Shown: positions 43,167 to 51,340, counted from the first letter of the stretch. The stretch is DNA of 64,000 nt from JALYRV01 sp036675475 (GCA_036675475.1 JAKFEY010000040.1:1-64000), one strand, 5' to 3'. Made by a program: numbers and translations. The notes: generated from the letters alone by a model not told the origin.

Positions 43167-43251
43167 GCCGGGGTGGCGGAACTGGCAGACGCAGGGGACT
43201 CAAAATCCCCCGGTCCTTGTGGCCTTGCGGGTTCGATTCCCGCCCCCGGCA
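43167..43251 (+). tRNA. tRNA-Leu (anticodon CAA)
   Basis: 85 nt. Acceptor GCCGGGG pairs with CCCCGGC; anticodon arm GGGGA-CTCAAAA-TCCCC gives anticodon CAA, reading UUG. A long variable arm (CGGTCCTTGTGGCCTT) and T-arm GCGGG-TTCGATT-CCCGC are typical of tRNA-Leu. The CCA end is not encoded (ACTA follows). No integrase or duplicated tRNA 3' end lies downstream, so it is not an obvious island attachment site. Confidence 0.96.
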
Positions 43252-43318
43252 CTAACTCAACCAACCCAGCCTCAAGGTGGTCACTTCGTTGCATCGATCT
43301 GAGCCGAGGTGATTGCAA

Positions 43319-43615
43319 ATGACATCGCAGATCGATCCCGTTTGTGGCATGACCGTCACGCCTGAAGATGCGGCCGGAAGATCGACGTATAACGGCACGA
43401 CCTACCTGTTCTGTTCGGACGACTGCCTGAAGAAATTCGAAGCAGACCCGGAGCGCTATCTGGCTGGCCAGTCTGAGAGTCGGCAGGCGCCGTTCGAAAC
43501 GCACGAGCCGGCGCACACGAAAATGGGATCCATCCCGCTGCCGAGGTTTGGATCGGCCGGTGGCGGCGGACTCGAGCGCGAGCCGGGGCCGGAGCGGCAC
43601 ACGAAAAAGCCTTAA
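43319..43615 (+). CDS. YHS-domain protein
   Basis: 98 aa. YHS domain at 3-50: IDPVCGMTVTPEDAAG, then TTYLFCSDDCLKKFEADPER, with Cys residues placed as in metal-binding YHS/TRASH modules. A Pro/Gly-rich disordered tail follows. GAGGTG 8 nt upstream supports ATG 43319 over a TTG at 43313. Probably binds a metal ion such as copper or iron; partner unknown. Confidence 0.87.
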   Translation: MTSQIDPVCGMTVTPEDAAGRSTYNGTTYLFCSDDCLKKFEADPERYLAGQSESRQAPFETHEPAHTKMGSIPLPRFGSAGGGGLEREPGPERHTKKP

Positions 43616-43641
43616 GCCGGAAGCAGGAAGCCCAAAGCGCG

Positions 43642-44343
43642 CTACTGGAACTTCGCGAACTTCATGCGGCCGCCGTTGACTTCCAGCTCGAAGGAATCGC
43701 GGCCGCACACGATGGGCACTTCCGTCGTCGCGCCGTCGGCCGTCACCGCGAGCTTGTTGCCCGTGACGGTGAAGGTGCCGCGCTGCGCGGCGAGCGGCTC
43801 GAGCACCGCAAACTTACGCTGCGCGGAATAGCGCTCGAGGACCGGGCGGCCAGCCTTGTTCTTGTAGCCCCAGATGCCGACAATGGCGGGCTGGTTGGGT
43901 TCGGCCGGCGTGACGCGCGTCAGCGCGTGTTCGTCGAGCCAGGCGATGGCGACAGGCGGCGCCTGAATGCCGGCCGCGGCGTCGGCGTTGCTCGATGACC
44001 CGCGGCGCCGGCCGCCGCCGCCGCTTTCCTCGCGCGCCACTTCCATCACCGCGGCGTCGGCCTTGCGTGTTGCCCGATCGCCCTCGAACTTGATGGTCAC
44101 GCGCTGGCTCACCGACGGACGCGACGTGAGCGTGAGCACGTCGCCCTTCAGGGTCCAGTCGCCGTCGACGATGCGGCCGTTGGCGCGAACGACGCTGCCA
44201 TCGGGCGCGAACTCCAGCCACATGCCGACGGCGTCCGTGTTGCGATCCTGTCCGAGCCAGAGGCCAGGCAGCGCACAGGTGTCGGCGGACGGGGCGGGCG
44301 TGAAACTGAGGATCAGGCTGACGAACAGCGCGGCATGTGTCAT
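43642..44343 (-). CDS. Exported hypothetical protein
   Basis: 233 aa. A short signal peptide (LFVSLILSFTPAPSADTCA) is followed by two similar beta-rich halves, GLWLGQDRNTDAVGMWLEFA near 27-46 and IVGIWGYKNKAGRPVLERYS near 153-172, suggesting an internal duplication. A Gly/Arg/Ser-rich linker (GGGGRRRGSSS) separates them. The pattern recalls lipocalin-like DUFs, but I do not recognise the family. Leaderless TATCAT precedes ATG 44343; divergent from the 44389 gene. Confidence 0.7.
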   Translation of the reverse strand: MTHAALFVSLILSFTPAPSADTCALPGLWLGQDRNTDAVGMWLEFAPDGSVVRANGRIVDGDWTLKGDVLTLTSRPSVSQRVTIKFEGDRATRKADAAVMEVAREESGGGGRRRGSSSNADAAAGIQAPPVAIAWLDEHALTRVTPAEPNQPAIVGIWGYKNKAGRPVLERYSAQRKFAVLEPLAAQRGTFTVTGNKLAVTADGATTEVPIVCGRDSFELEVNGGRMKFAKFQ

Positions 44344-44352
44344 GGCCCGGGA

Positions 44353-44358
44353 ATGATA
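44353..44358 (-). promoter_or_regulatory. -10 element TATCAT for 44343 gene
   Basis: Minus-strand TATCAT ends 9 nt before ATG 44343, no Shine-Dalgarno. Confidence 0.5.
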
Positions 44359-44374
44359 ACGCGGCGGGCGTTGC

Positions 44375-44380
44375 TATGAT
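44375..44380 (+). promoter_or_regulatory. -10 element TATGAT for 44389 gene
   Basis: TATGAT lies 8 nt before GTG 44389. A divergent partner of the element at 44353-44358. Confidence 0.55.
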
Positions 44381-44388
44381 CAAGGGCC

Positions 44389-45291
44389 GTGCGCGTTCTG
44401 AGTTTTCATGGCGACTACGCGTGCCGCCATTCAGGCAAGTGCTGCTCCGCCGGCTGGATTGAGCCGCGCGAAGACGGCGTCTGCCGCCACTTCGACGCGC
44501 ACGCCGCCGGCAGCTGCAGCATCCAGCGCGCGCGCGGCCACCAGGCCCTTCCCCACGCGTGCCAGCAGTTTCCGCGCGTCGCCACGCTCTCACCGCTCGG
44601 CACGTCAGTGACACTGTCCGCCTTCTGCCCGACCGCGGCGAGCCTGCTGTTTGCGGACGGGCCCTTCGAGATCGTGGCGGCCGATTCCGATCGCCACGTC
44701 GAAGGACTCGACGCGACGCAGGTCATGCCGCCGTTGCTGCGTGACGGCATGCTGATGGACTGGGACGCCGTCGCGCGCTGGGAGCAGCTCACGATCGCCA
44801 CGCTCAGCGACCACCGCCACGACATCGCGCGCGCGCTCGAGATCATCGAGACGGCGTCGGAACGCGTCTGCGGCACATGGACGCCCGCGGATGGCGCGCT
44901 TGACGACGCGCTGCGCGAGGAATTCTCGCGGTCGCGCGACTCGGGCGTGTCGTCAGCGACGCCGTTAAAAGATCGCAGGCGAGACCGCTCTTTGGCTCGC
45001 CCGCACCCCGGCGGCGCTGGCGACATGCCCGAGTCCGCAGCGGACCGCTACGGCGAAGCCGCGCCCAGGTCACACCGCGGCGAGCACTCGGCAGCTCTGG
45101 CACGCTATGTCGCCGCGCATGCGTTTGCATGCTGGCCGATGTATGACGGGCGCGGGATTCGGGGCGCGCTGGAGTGGATGAAGACGGTGCGAGCGACGCT
45201 CGAGGACGAGCGCCGCTCGCAGCCGGGGGATCTGAAGGAAGCGATGCGGCAGGCGGACCTCCGCCTGCGGCACGCTATTTCTCTGCCATGA
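44389..45291 (+). CDS. YkgJ-type cysteine-cluster protein
   Basis: 300 aa. The N-terminal Cys cluster is YACRHSGKCCSAGW (about 10-23), CRHF, CSIQ and HACQQFPR, as in YkgJ/flagellin-lysine-methylase-like iron-sulfur or zinc proteins. The C-terminal half is helical. Residues about 184-216 (DSGVSSATPLKDRRRDRSLA...GDMPES) are encoded by a 98-bp inverted-repeat element inserted in frame, so they are probably not part of the original fold. GTG start, leaderless. The last 17 bp overlap the pruA 3' end, convergent. Confidence 0.78.
   Translation: MRVLSFHGDYACRHSGKCCSAGWIEPREDGVCRHFDAHAAGSCSIQRARGHQALPHACQQFPRVATLSPLGTSVTLSAFCPTAASLLFADGPFEIVAADSDRHVEGLDATQVMPPLLRDGMLMDWDAVARWEQLTIATLSDHRHDIARALEIIETASERVCGTWTPADGALDDALREEFSRSRDSGVSSATPLKDRRRDRSLARPHPGGAGDMPESAADRYGEAAPRSHRGEHSAALARYVAAHAFACWPMYDGRGIRGALEWMKTVRATLEDERRSQPGDLKEAMRQADLRLRHAISLP
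44938..45035. repeat. 98-bp inverted-repeat (MITE-like) element in coding sequence
   Basis: 27-nt arms at 44938-44964 (starting GACTCGGGCGTGTCG) and 45009-45035 (ending CATGCCCGAGTC) match with three mismatches. The 44-nt centre contains a smaller inverted pair, GGCGAG/CTCGCC. It keeps the host reading frame open. Length, nested symmetry and placement resemble a non-autonomous mobile palindrome; no flanking target duplication was obvious. Confidence 0.8.
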
Positions 45292-46921
45292 ACGGGTACT
45301 TGTAGTCGGTCGGCGGTACGAACGTTTCCTTGATCGTGCGCGCGCTGGCCCAGCGGATCAGGTTCAGCTTCGAGCCGGCTTTGTCGTTGGTGCCCGACGC
45401 GCGCGCGCCGCCGAAGGGCTGCTGCCCCACCACCGCGCCGGTCGGCTTGTCGTTGATGTAGAAGTTGCCGGCGGCGTTGCGCAGCGCCGACATGCCTTCA
45501 CGCACCGCCGCGCGGTCGCGCGCGAAGATGGCGCCGGTCAGCGCGTACGGCGACGTGGTGTCCACCGTCCGCAGCGTCTCGCTCCACTTGTCGTCCGGAT
45601 ACACGTACGCCGTGACGACCGGCCCGAAGATCTCCTCGCACAGCAGCTTGTAGCCGGCATCCTTCGTCTCGATCAGCGTCGGCTCGATGAAGTAGCCTTC
45701 GTCACCCTTCACGCCGCCGCCCTGGATGACCTTCGCGCTGCCCTTGCCGTGCTCGATGTACTCGCCGATCTTCGTGAAGGCCTTCTTGTCGATGACCGCG
45801 CTCATGAAGTTGCGGAAATCACGAGGGTCGCCCATCTTGATTTCCTTCATCATCGCGACGGCGCGATCCCGCACCTCGCCCCACAACGACTCCGGGATGT
45901 ACACGCGGCTCGCGGCCGAGCACTTCTGCCCCTGATACTCGTAGCCGCCGCGCACGATCGCGGTCGCCACCGCCGCCGCGTCGGCCGACGGGTGCGCCAC
46001 GATGAAGTCCTTGCCGCCGGTTTCGCCGACGATGCGCGGGTAGGTCTTGTAGCGGCCGACGTTCTCACCCACCTTCTTCCACATGGCGTTGAACACGCCC
46101 GTGCTGCCGGTGAAGTGAATGCCCGCCAGCTCGGGGCTGTCGAGCAGAATGTCGGTGATCTCGCGCGCGTCGCCGGGCACGAAGTTGATGACGCCGGGCG
46201 GCATGCCCGCCTCCTCCATCACCTTCATCACGTAATAGGCGCTCAGCATCGCGCTCGACGCCGGCTTCCAGATGACGGTGTTGCCCATCAGCGCGGGCGC
46301 CGACGACAGGTTGCCGCCAATCGCCGTGAAGTTGAACGGCGACACCGCATAGACGAAGCCTTCGAGATTGCGATACTCGAGCGAGTTCCACATGCCGGGC
46401 GATGACACCGGCTGCTCGCTGTACAGCTCCTGGGCGTACTGCACGTTGAAGCGCCAGAAGTCGATCAGCTCGCACGCCGCGTCGATTTCCGCCTGGAACA
46501 CCGTCTTGCCCTGCCCCAGCATGGTCGCCGCATTAATGGTGGCGCGCCAGGTGGTGGCGAGCAGCTCCGCGGCGCGCAGGATGACGGCGGCGCGGTCTTC
46601 CCAGGCCCAGCCGGCCCACTCCTGCCGCGCGGCGTTACTAGCCGCGATCGCCGCGTGCACCTCTGCGGCGCTCGCTCTGTGCCAGTCGGCCAGCACGTGC
46701 TTGTGATTGAACGGCATCACGGCCTGCTCGATGCGGCCGGTGCGGATCTCCTTCCCGCCGATAATCACGGGAATGTCGATGCGCTCGGCCGCCATGGAAT
46801 CGAGGCGGGCTTTCAGCTCGGCGCGCTCGGGACTGCCCGGCGCATAGGACTTCACGGGTTCGTTGACGGGCACCGGAACACGGCGCACGCCGGCAAAGGA
46901 CGATGCGGAAGGTGTGAGCAT
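45275..46921 (-). CDS. pruA: 1-pyrroline-5-carboxylate dehydrogenase
   Basis: 548 aa. ALDH superfamily, P5CDH branch: PFNHKHVLADWHRAS, VSPFNFTAIGGNLSSAPALM, VGETGGKDFIVAHP (general-base Glu), catalytic Cys334 in GQKCSAASRVYIP, and GAVVGQQPFGGARASGTNDK. Oxidises glutamate semialdehyde to glutamate with NAD, the second step of proline catabolism. No PRODH (putA domain) is nearby. ATG 46921 chosen, 8 nt after TAGAAT; a TTG at 46930 lies within the -10 element. Confidence 0.95.
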   Translation of the reverse strand: MLTPSASSFAGVRRVPVPVNEPVKSYAPGSPERAELKARLDSMAAERIDIPVIIGGKEIRTGRIEQAVMPFNHKHVLADWHRASAAEVHAAIAASNAARQEWAGWAWEDRAAVILRAAELLATTWRATINAATMLGQGKTVFQAEIDAACELIDFWRFNVQYAQELYSEQPVSSPGMWNSLEYRNLEGFVYAVSPFNFTAIGGNLSSAPALMGNTVIWKPASSAMLSAYYVMKVMEEAGMPPGVINFVPGDAREITDILLDSPELAGIHFTGSTGVFNAMWKKVGENVGRYKTYPRIVGETGGKDFIVAHPSADAAAVATAIVRGGYEYQGQKCSAASRVYIPESLWGEVRDRAVAMMKEIKMGDPRDFRNFMSAVIDKKAFTKIGEYIEHGKGSAKVIQGGGVKGDEGYFIEPTLIETKDAGYKLLCEEIFGPVVTAYVYPDDKWSETLRTVDTTSPYALTGAIFARDRAAVREGMSALRNAAGNFYINDKPTGAVVGQQPFGGARASGTNDKAGSKLNLIRWASARTIKETFVPPTDYKYPFMAEK

Positions 46922-46929
46922 AACGCTCA

Positions 46930-46935
46930 ATTCTA
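46930..46935 (-). promoter_or_regulatory. -10 element TAGAAT for pruA
   Basis: Minus-strand TAGAAT ends 8 nt before ATG 46921; divergent from the STAS promoter 10 bp away. Confidence 0.55.
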
Positions 46936-46945
46936 ATCCGGTACG

Positions 46946-46951
46946 TATAAT
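46946..46951 (+). promoter_or_regulatory. -10 element TATAAT for STAS gene
   Basis: Perfect TATAAT 11 nt before ATG 46963, no clear Shine-Dalgarno. Confidence 0.6.
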
Positions 46952-46962
46952 CAGGATCGCGA

Positions 46963-47271
46963 ATGCAGATCGACGAACAGCGGGAAGGCGGCACCGTCAC
47001 GCTCCTCCTGTCGGGGCGCCTGACGGTCAACGACAGTCCAGGCGCGCTCAAGGACGCGACGTCGGCGCTCGCCAACGAAGGCGTGCGCGACGTGGTCTTC
47101 GACCTGCAGGATGTGCGGTATATCGACAGCGCCTGCATCGGCGAGTTCATCGCCGCGCAGATCACGCTCGGCCGGCGCGGCGCGCGCCTGCGGCTGGCGC
47201 ACGTGCCGCCGCGGATCCTCGAGCTGCTGAAGCTGGCGGGGCTCGACGGGATCTTCGAGATTACGAACTAG
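46963..47271 (+). CDS. STAS-domain anti-sigma factor antagonist
   Basis: 102 aa, a complete SpoIIAA/RsbV-like STAS domain. The phosphorylatable serine is Ser56 in VRYIDSACIGEFIAAQI. Such proteins bind anti-sigma kinases when unphosphorylated. No RsbW kinase, sigma factor or PP2C phosphatase is encoded nearby, so the partner is elsewhere. It overlaps the ferritin gene by 11 bp at the 3' end, convergent. Confidence 0.9.
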   Translation: MQIDEQREGGTVTLLLSGRLTVNDSPGALKDATSALANEGVRDVVFDLQDVRYIDSACIGEFIAAQITLGRRGARLRLAHVPPRILELLKLAGLDGIFEITN

Positions 47272-47773
47272 CGGCCGGCTTCGCGGCGCCCGCGCGTCCG
47301 CCAAGGTCGCGATCGATGTCGATGATCGACGCGGGGTCGCCCTTCACCATGTTGAGGCGCGCGACGATTTCGCGGGCGGTCTTCTCTTCCTCGACCTGCT
47401 CGGTCAGGAACCACTGCAGCTCCGCCATCGCCGCGAAGACCTTCTCCTTGAAGGCCATCTCGTACAGCGCGTCGATCTGCTTGCTGACGTTCTGCTCCTG
47501 GGCGAGGGCCTGCTCGAAGACGTCGGGCAGCGACTTGAACTTCGCCTTCGGAATTTCAATCGTCTCGAGCTTCACCTCGCCGCCGCGGGCCAGAATGAAA
47601 TCGAAGAGCTTCATGGCATGGCCGTGCTCTTCCTGGGCCTGCAGGCGCAGCCAGTGGGCGGCGCCGGTGAAGTTCTCCTTCTCGCACCAGGCCGACATGG
47701 ACAGGTAGGAGAACGAGGCGCTGAACTCCGAGCAGATCTGGCGGTTGATGGCATCGAGGACGACGCTGGTCAT
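47261..47773 (-). CDS. ftnA: Ferritin
   Basis: 170 aa, non-haem bacterial ferritin length. Four-helix bundle with iron ligands visible in NRQICSEFSASFSYLSMSAW (Glu), LQAQEEHGHAMKLFDFI (Glu-Glu-x-x-His) and WFLTEQVEEEKTAREIV. A short Gly/Ala/Lys tail follows. Stores iron as ferric mineral in a 24-mer. Leaderless start with TAGAAT 6 nt before ATG 47773. No Fur-box match was recognised. Confidence 0.94.
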   Translation of the reverse strand: MTSVVLDAINRQICSEFSASFSYLSMSAWCEKENFTGAAHWLRLQAQEEHGHAMKLFDFILARGGEVKLETIEIPKAKFKSLPDVFEQALAQEQNVSKQIDALYEMAFKEKVFAAMAELQWFLTEQVEEEKTAREIVARLNMVKGDPASIIDIDRDLGGRAGAAKPAASS

Positions 47774-47779
47774 GTCCCG

Positions 47780-47785
47780 ATTCTA
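47780..47785 (-). promoter_or_regulatory. -10 element TAGAAT for ferritin
   Basis: Minus-strand TAGAAT ends 6 nt before ATG 47773. Only 6 bp separate it from the plus-strand -10 element at 47792. Confidence 0.6.
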
Positions 47786-47791
47786 CCGCGT

Positions 47792-47797
47792 TAGACT
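47792..47797 (+). promoter_or_regulatory. -10 element TAGACT for M28 peptidase gene
   Basis: TAGACT lies 5-6 nt before the ATG of the M28 peptidase gene, no Shine-Dalgarno. It is back to back with the ferritin -10. Confidence 0.5.
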
Positions 47798-47802
47798 GTG
47801 GC

Positions 47803-50307
47803 ATGCGCCGACACCTTTTGATGGCCGCCGCCGTGCTGGCCGTGCTTGTCCTGATCTGCCTGGCTCCCCTCGACTTCGCTCGGGGTGGGCTGGGCGTCGT
47901 CGAAGCCCAGACCCGGCCCGCTGCCGTCACCTACGCCGACGCGTACGACGCGTGGGACCGCGGCGATTACGCCGTCGCCCTGGAGCGGCTGAAAGCGCTC
48001 GCGGCCGCCGCCGACACGAAGACATTCGAGGAGATTGCCCTGCTGACGGGCGAGCTCTATCAGACGCGGGAAATCACGCCCGACGGGCGCAACCCGAGCT
48101 TCACCGCCACGGGCCACGTCCTCTATGAGACGGGCGCCGGCAACGCGACGGTCACCCGTGTCGTGGGGCCCGACTTCAAGGTCAGCGACGAGTTCCCCGG
48201 CAGGAACGCCGCGGCCGATTACGCGCTGAAGAACATCGCGTACGTGCTGCCCGACGGCGGCGTGGCGCTGCGGATGCACGGCGCGCAAGGGAGCGAACGG
48301 CGGATTACCCCCGCGGGCTTTGCCGTGACGAGCCTGGCCTGGAGCCCCGACGGCACTCGCCTGTTCTACACGGGCGCGGAGGGCGGCAGCGGCGCGCAGC
48401 ACGACATCTATGCCTACACGCTCGGCGGCGCAGCCTCCGCGGTGGCGCGCCTCACCAACACGCCCGCGCGCGAAACCGGCGTGCGCGCGGTGCCCGGCGG
48501 ATCGGCGCTGCTCTTCACGGTGCCCGGCTCGGGCGGGCGCGGCGGCGGCACGCCCGTGCCCGCCGTCTACGGCTACCTCGATCTTCAGTCGAACGAGGTG
48601 GGCGCCATCGAGGGCGCGTCCACGCCGCCGGTGTTTTCCGCCGACGGCACGACGATCGCCTACATCTCGCGCGACGGTGACACCGCGACGCTGATGATCC
48701 GCTCCGGACGCACGGCGCCGGTCACGGTACTCACGACCACCGATCGCCTCGATGCGCCCGCGCTGTCGCCCGACGGCTCGCGCGTCGCCTTTCAGCGCAT
48801 GCTGCGCGACGACTGGGAGATCTTCGTGAGCGATCGCGCCGGCAAAGACGTGCAGCGCGTGACGCGCGAAATCCAGCACGACGTGATGCCGCGCTTCCTC
48901 ACCAACACGCGGTTGATGGGCCTGGTGGGTGAAGCACGCCACCGCCGGTCATATTTGTACGACCTGACGACCGGCGCGAAGGAGCGGCTGTTCCACAACA
49001 ACACGGTGCGCACGATCGCGCCCGAGTACATCTGGGACGCCTCGGCCGACGGCACGCGGGTGCTGATTCAGGCCGATCGCGACGGCAACACCGTGTCGCC
49101 CGAGCGCGGCGTGTACGTGGTCGACACCACGAAGAAGATGTCGCGCGCGGATCTCATGGCGCGGCTCGACGCGAACCTGGCGGCCGAGCGCGGCCTGCGC
49201 GCCTTCGCGGCCCGCATCACCAAGCCGCTGGCGGCGGCCATCCGCCAGGTCGTCGACAGCGCGTCGGTCACGCGCGTGTTCGGCTACGAGAAGGCGCTGT
49301 TCGACTTCGACTCGAAACACATCTCGCAGCCCGGCAATCAGAAGGCGTCGGAATACCTGCACGCGACGTACTCGTCGTTTGGCTACACGCCGGAATACCA
49401 GTGGTTCGAACCGCGCGACGCGCAGGGCAACCCGCGCGCGCTCGGCGGCCGCACCGCCAACGTGCTGGCCACCCTCAAGGGCACGGTGCACCCGGAAGTC
49501 ATCTATGTCGTGAGCAGCCACTACGACTCCGTCGCCGTCGGACCGGGCGCCGACGATGACACGTCGGGCACGGCGGCGCTGCTGGAAGCCGCGCGCATCC
49601 TGGCGAAGCATCCGCAGCCGGCCACCATCGTGTTCGCGTCGTTCACCGGCGAGGAAGCGGGCCTGCTCGGCAGCCGCGAATTCGTGCGCCGCGTGAGCGA
49701 GGCGAAATGGAACGTCGTGGGCGCGCTCAACAACGACATGATCGGCTGGGCGAACGACCATCGGCTCGACAACACGATTCGTTATTCGAACCCCGGCATC
49801 CGCGACGTCCAGCACGCGGTGGCGCTCACGTTCACCGACCTGATCACCTACGACGCGCTGTATTACCGCAGCACCGACGCGGCCGCGTTCTATGAAGCGT
49901 GGGGCGACATCGTCGGCGGCATCGGCTCGTATCCGGTGCTCGGCAATCCGCACTATCACCAGCCGCACGACTGGCTCGACACGATCAACCACCAGCTCGT
50001 GACCGAAGTCGGCAAGACGACCGCGGCCACGCTGATGGTGCTCGCCAACAGCCCGTCGCGCCTGCGCGACCTGAAGGCCACCGCCGCCGGCACCGGCGCA
50101 ACCCTGACGTGGCAGCCCTCACCCGAGCGCGACGTGCGCCAGTACGTCGTTACCTGGCAGCCGAAAGGCGGGGCGGCGCAGCGCATGGTGGTGACGGCGC
50201 CTTCCGCCACGATTGCCCACGCGCCGGCCGGCACCGAAGTGCACGTCCGCGCCGTGAACGCGCGCGGTCTCGAAGGATGGGACGTGGCGAGGGTGATCGT
50301 TCAGTGA
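47803..50307 (+). CDS. Secreted M28-family aminopeptidase with PD40 propeller
   Basis: 834 aa. A signal peptide is followed by a short helical region and a WD40-like PD40 propeller (about 140-460; SLAWSPDGTRLFYTG, PALSPDGSRVAFQRM). The M28 zinc peptidase domain (about 490-770) has His573 in SSHYDSVAVGPGADDDTSG, the catalytic pair in FASFTGEEAGLLGSREFV, and NNDMIGW. A C-terminal FN3-like module follows. The signal peptide region contains a repeat-derived insert (PLDFARGGLG). Likely periplasmic or secreted protein turnover. Confidence 0.9.
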   Translation: MRRHLLMAAAVLAVLVLICLAPLDFARGGLGVVEAQTRPAAVTYADAYDAWDRGDYAVALERLKALAAAADTKTFEEIALLTGELYQTREITPDGRNPSFTATGHVLYETGAGNATVTRVVGPDFKVSDEFPGRNAAADYALKNIAYVLPDGGVALRMHGAQGSERRITPAGFAVTSLAWSPDGTRLFYTGAEGGSGAQHDIYAYTLGGAASAVARLTNTPARETGVRAVPGGSALLFTVPGSGGRGGGTPVPAVYGYLDLQSNEVGAIEGASTPPVFSADGTTIAYISRDGDTATLMIRSGRTAPVTVLTTTDRLDAPALSPDGSRVAFQRMLRDDWEIFVSDRAGKDVQRVTREIQHDVMPRFLTNTRLMGLVGEARHRRSYLYDLTTGAKERLFHNNTVRTIAPEYIWDASADGTRVLIQADRDGNTVSPERGVYVVDTTKKMSRADLMARLDANLAAERGLRAFAARITKPLAAAIRQVVDSASVTRVFGYEKALFDFDSKHISQPGNQKASEYLHATYSSFGYTPEYQWFEPRDAQGNPRALGGRTANVLATLKGTVHPEVIYVVSSHYDSVAVGPGADDDTSGTAALLEAARILAKHPQPATIVFASFTGEEAGLLGSREFVRRVSEAKWNVVGALNNDMIGWANDHRLDNTIRYSNPGIRDVQHAVALTFTDLITYDALYYRSTDAAAFYEAWGDIVGGIGSYPVLGNPHYHQPHDWLDTINHQLVTEVGKTTAATLMVLANSPSRLRDLKATAAGTGATLTWQPSPERDVRQYVVTWQPKGGAAQRMVVTAPSATIAHAPAGTEVHVRAVNARGLEGWDVARVIVQ
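47863..47890. repeat. Repeat fragment inside signal-peptide coding region
   Basis: CCCCTCGACTTCGCTCGGGG at 47866-47885 is an imperfect palindrome (CCCC/GGGG, CGA/TCG) of the kind scattered in acidobacterial intergenic DNA. It encodes PLDFARG in frame between the hydrophobic core and the likely cleavage site of the signal peptide. Confidence 0.6.
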
Positions 50308-50317
50308 CAGGCCGGCG

Positions 50318-51331
50318 ATGACTCAGGACCAGTCCGGCGTCATTGCCTGTCCGAGCTGCGGCTTCTCGCACCTGCGCGGATCGCGCCCGCGCAACGCGGC
50401 CGAGCGCCTGCGCGCGTGGTGGACGGGGACGTCGTACTTCCGGTGCCAGACGTGCCACTGGCGCGGCCCGATGCACGACGAGTGGAACGTGACGAGCGCG
50501 TTTCCGCACGTGCGGCCGCTGAAGCTCGCGCGCGAGCTCGACATCGAGGCGCTCGAGGAACGCGACGAGCACGACGTCATCGAGCTCGTGCTCGCGCATG
50601 CCAGGGACGTGGGCTGCACGCTGCGCGTGTGGCTCGACGACTCACGGCCGGCGCCCGCCGGCTGGATGCACCTGCGATCGGTCACGGCGGTGCAGGAGCT
50701 GTTGAAGGCCAGACTCGTGCGCGAGATTTCGCTCGATCACGACCTGGGCTGGTGCGGCGACTGCATCCGCGACGGCGCGCATCTGCGCAAGACCGGCCAG
50801 CGGCACTGCCCGCACACGCCCACCGGCTACGATCTCTGTGTGTGGATGGCCGACACCGGGCTGTGGCCCGCGGTGCCGCCGGCCGTGCACAGCGGCAATC
50901 TCGAGGGCGGCGCGCGCATGCTCGGCCTGATTGCGCGCCACTGGGCGCTCGATCAGCCGGCCGGCGACGGCGACGGCGCGGATCGTGACGCCGCAGAAGG
51001 TGGCACCGTGGCGGCGGCCGATGGCGCCGCGCGCCAGAACGCGCAGGGGCGCCAGGCAGGACGGCCGCGCTCACTCTCGGACCTCACGGCCATGGCGCCG
51101 CTGACGACCTGCCCGGCCTGCGGCGCCCGCCGCGTGTCGCGCGCGCCGCGCGGCAGCAACATGGCGCGGCTTCGCTCACTCGTGACGCGCCGCAATCCCG
51201 TGCGGTGCGGCGCGTGCGGCTGGTCGCAGTGGATGCGCGACCCGATCCTGGTGCGCCTCAGCTCGTCGGTCGGCCAGCCGGCCGAGGAACTGCCGCGCAG
51301 CGAGTTCGACAGGATCGATCCAGAGGAGTAG
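50318..51331 (+). CDS. Zinc ribbon - cREC domain - zinc ribbon protein
   Basis: 337 aa. An N-terminal zinc ribbon (Cys11, 14, 43, 46) precedes a region matching the cyclic-phosphate-processing receiver-like domain (cREC) at about 102-208. Its landmarks are LRVWLDDSRPAPAGW, REISLDHDLG, GYDLCVWM and HSGNLEGGARMLGLI. An insert with Cys146, Cys149, Cys164 and several His may form another metal site. After a linker comes a second zinc ribbon (Cys265, 268, 297, 300). cREC proteins are linked to RNA or nucleotide end-processing; that role is predicted, not proven. The gene starts 10 bp after the M28 stop and 9 bp before DUF3014. Confidence 0.78.
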   Translation: MTQDQSGVIACPSCGFSHLRGSRPRNAAERLRAWWTGTSYFRCQTCHWRGPMHDEWNVTSAFPHVRPLKLARELDIEALEERDEHDVIELVLAHARDVGCTLRVWLDDSRPAPAGWMHLRSVTAVQELLKARLVREISLDHDLGWCGDCIRDGAHLRKTGQRHCPHTPTGYDLCVWMADTGLWPAVPPAVHSGNLEGGARMLGLIARHWALDQPAGDGDGADRDAAEGGTVAAADGAARQNAQGRQAGRPRSLSDLTAMAPLTTCPACGARRVSRAPRGSNMARLRSLVTRRNPVRCGACGWSQWMRDPILVRLSSSVGQPAEELPRSEFDRIDPEE

Positions 51332-51340
51332 GCTTCGAAT

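Noticed and set aside
43167..43251. tRNA-Leu as an integration site of a genomic island
   Set aside because: No integrase and no repeat of the tRNA 3' end were seen downstream; the neighbours look like ordinary chromosomal genes.
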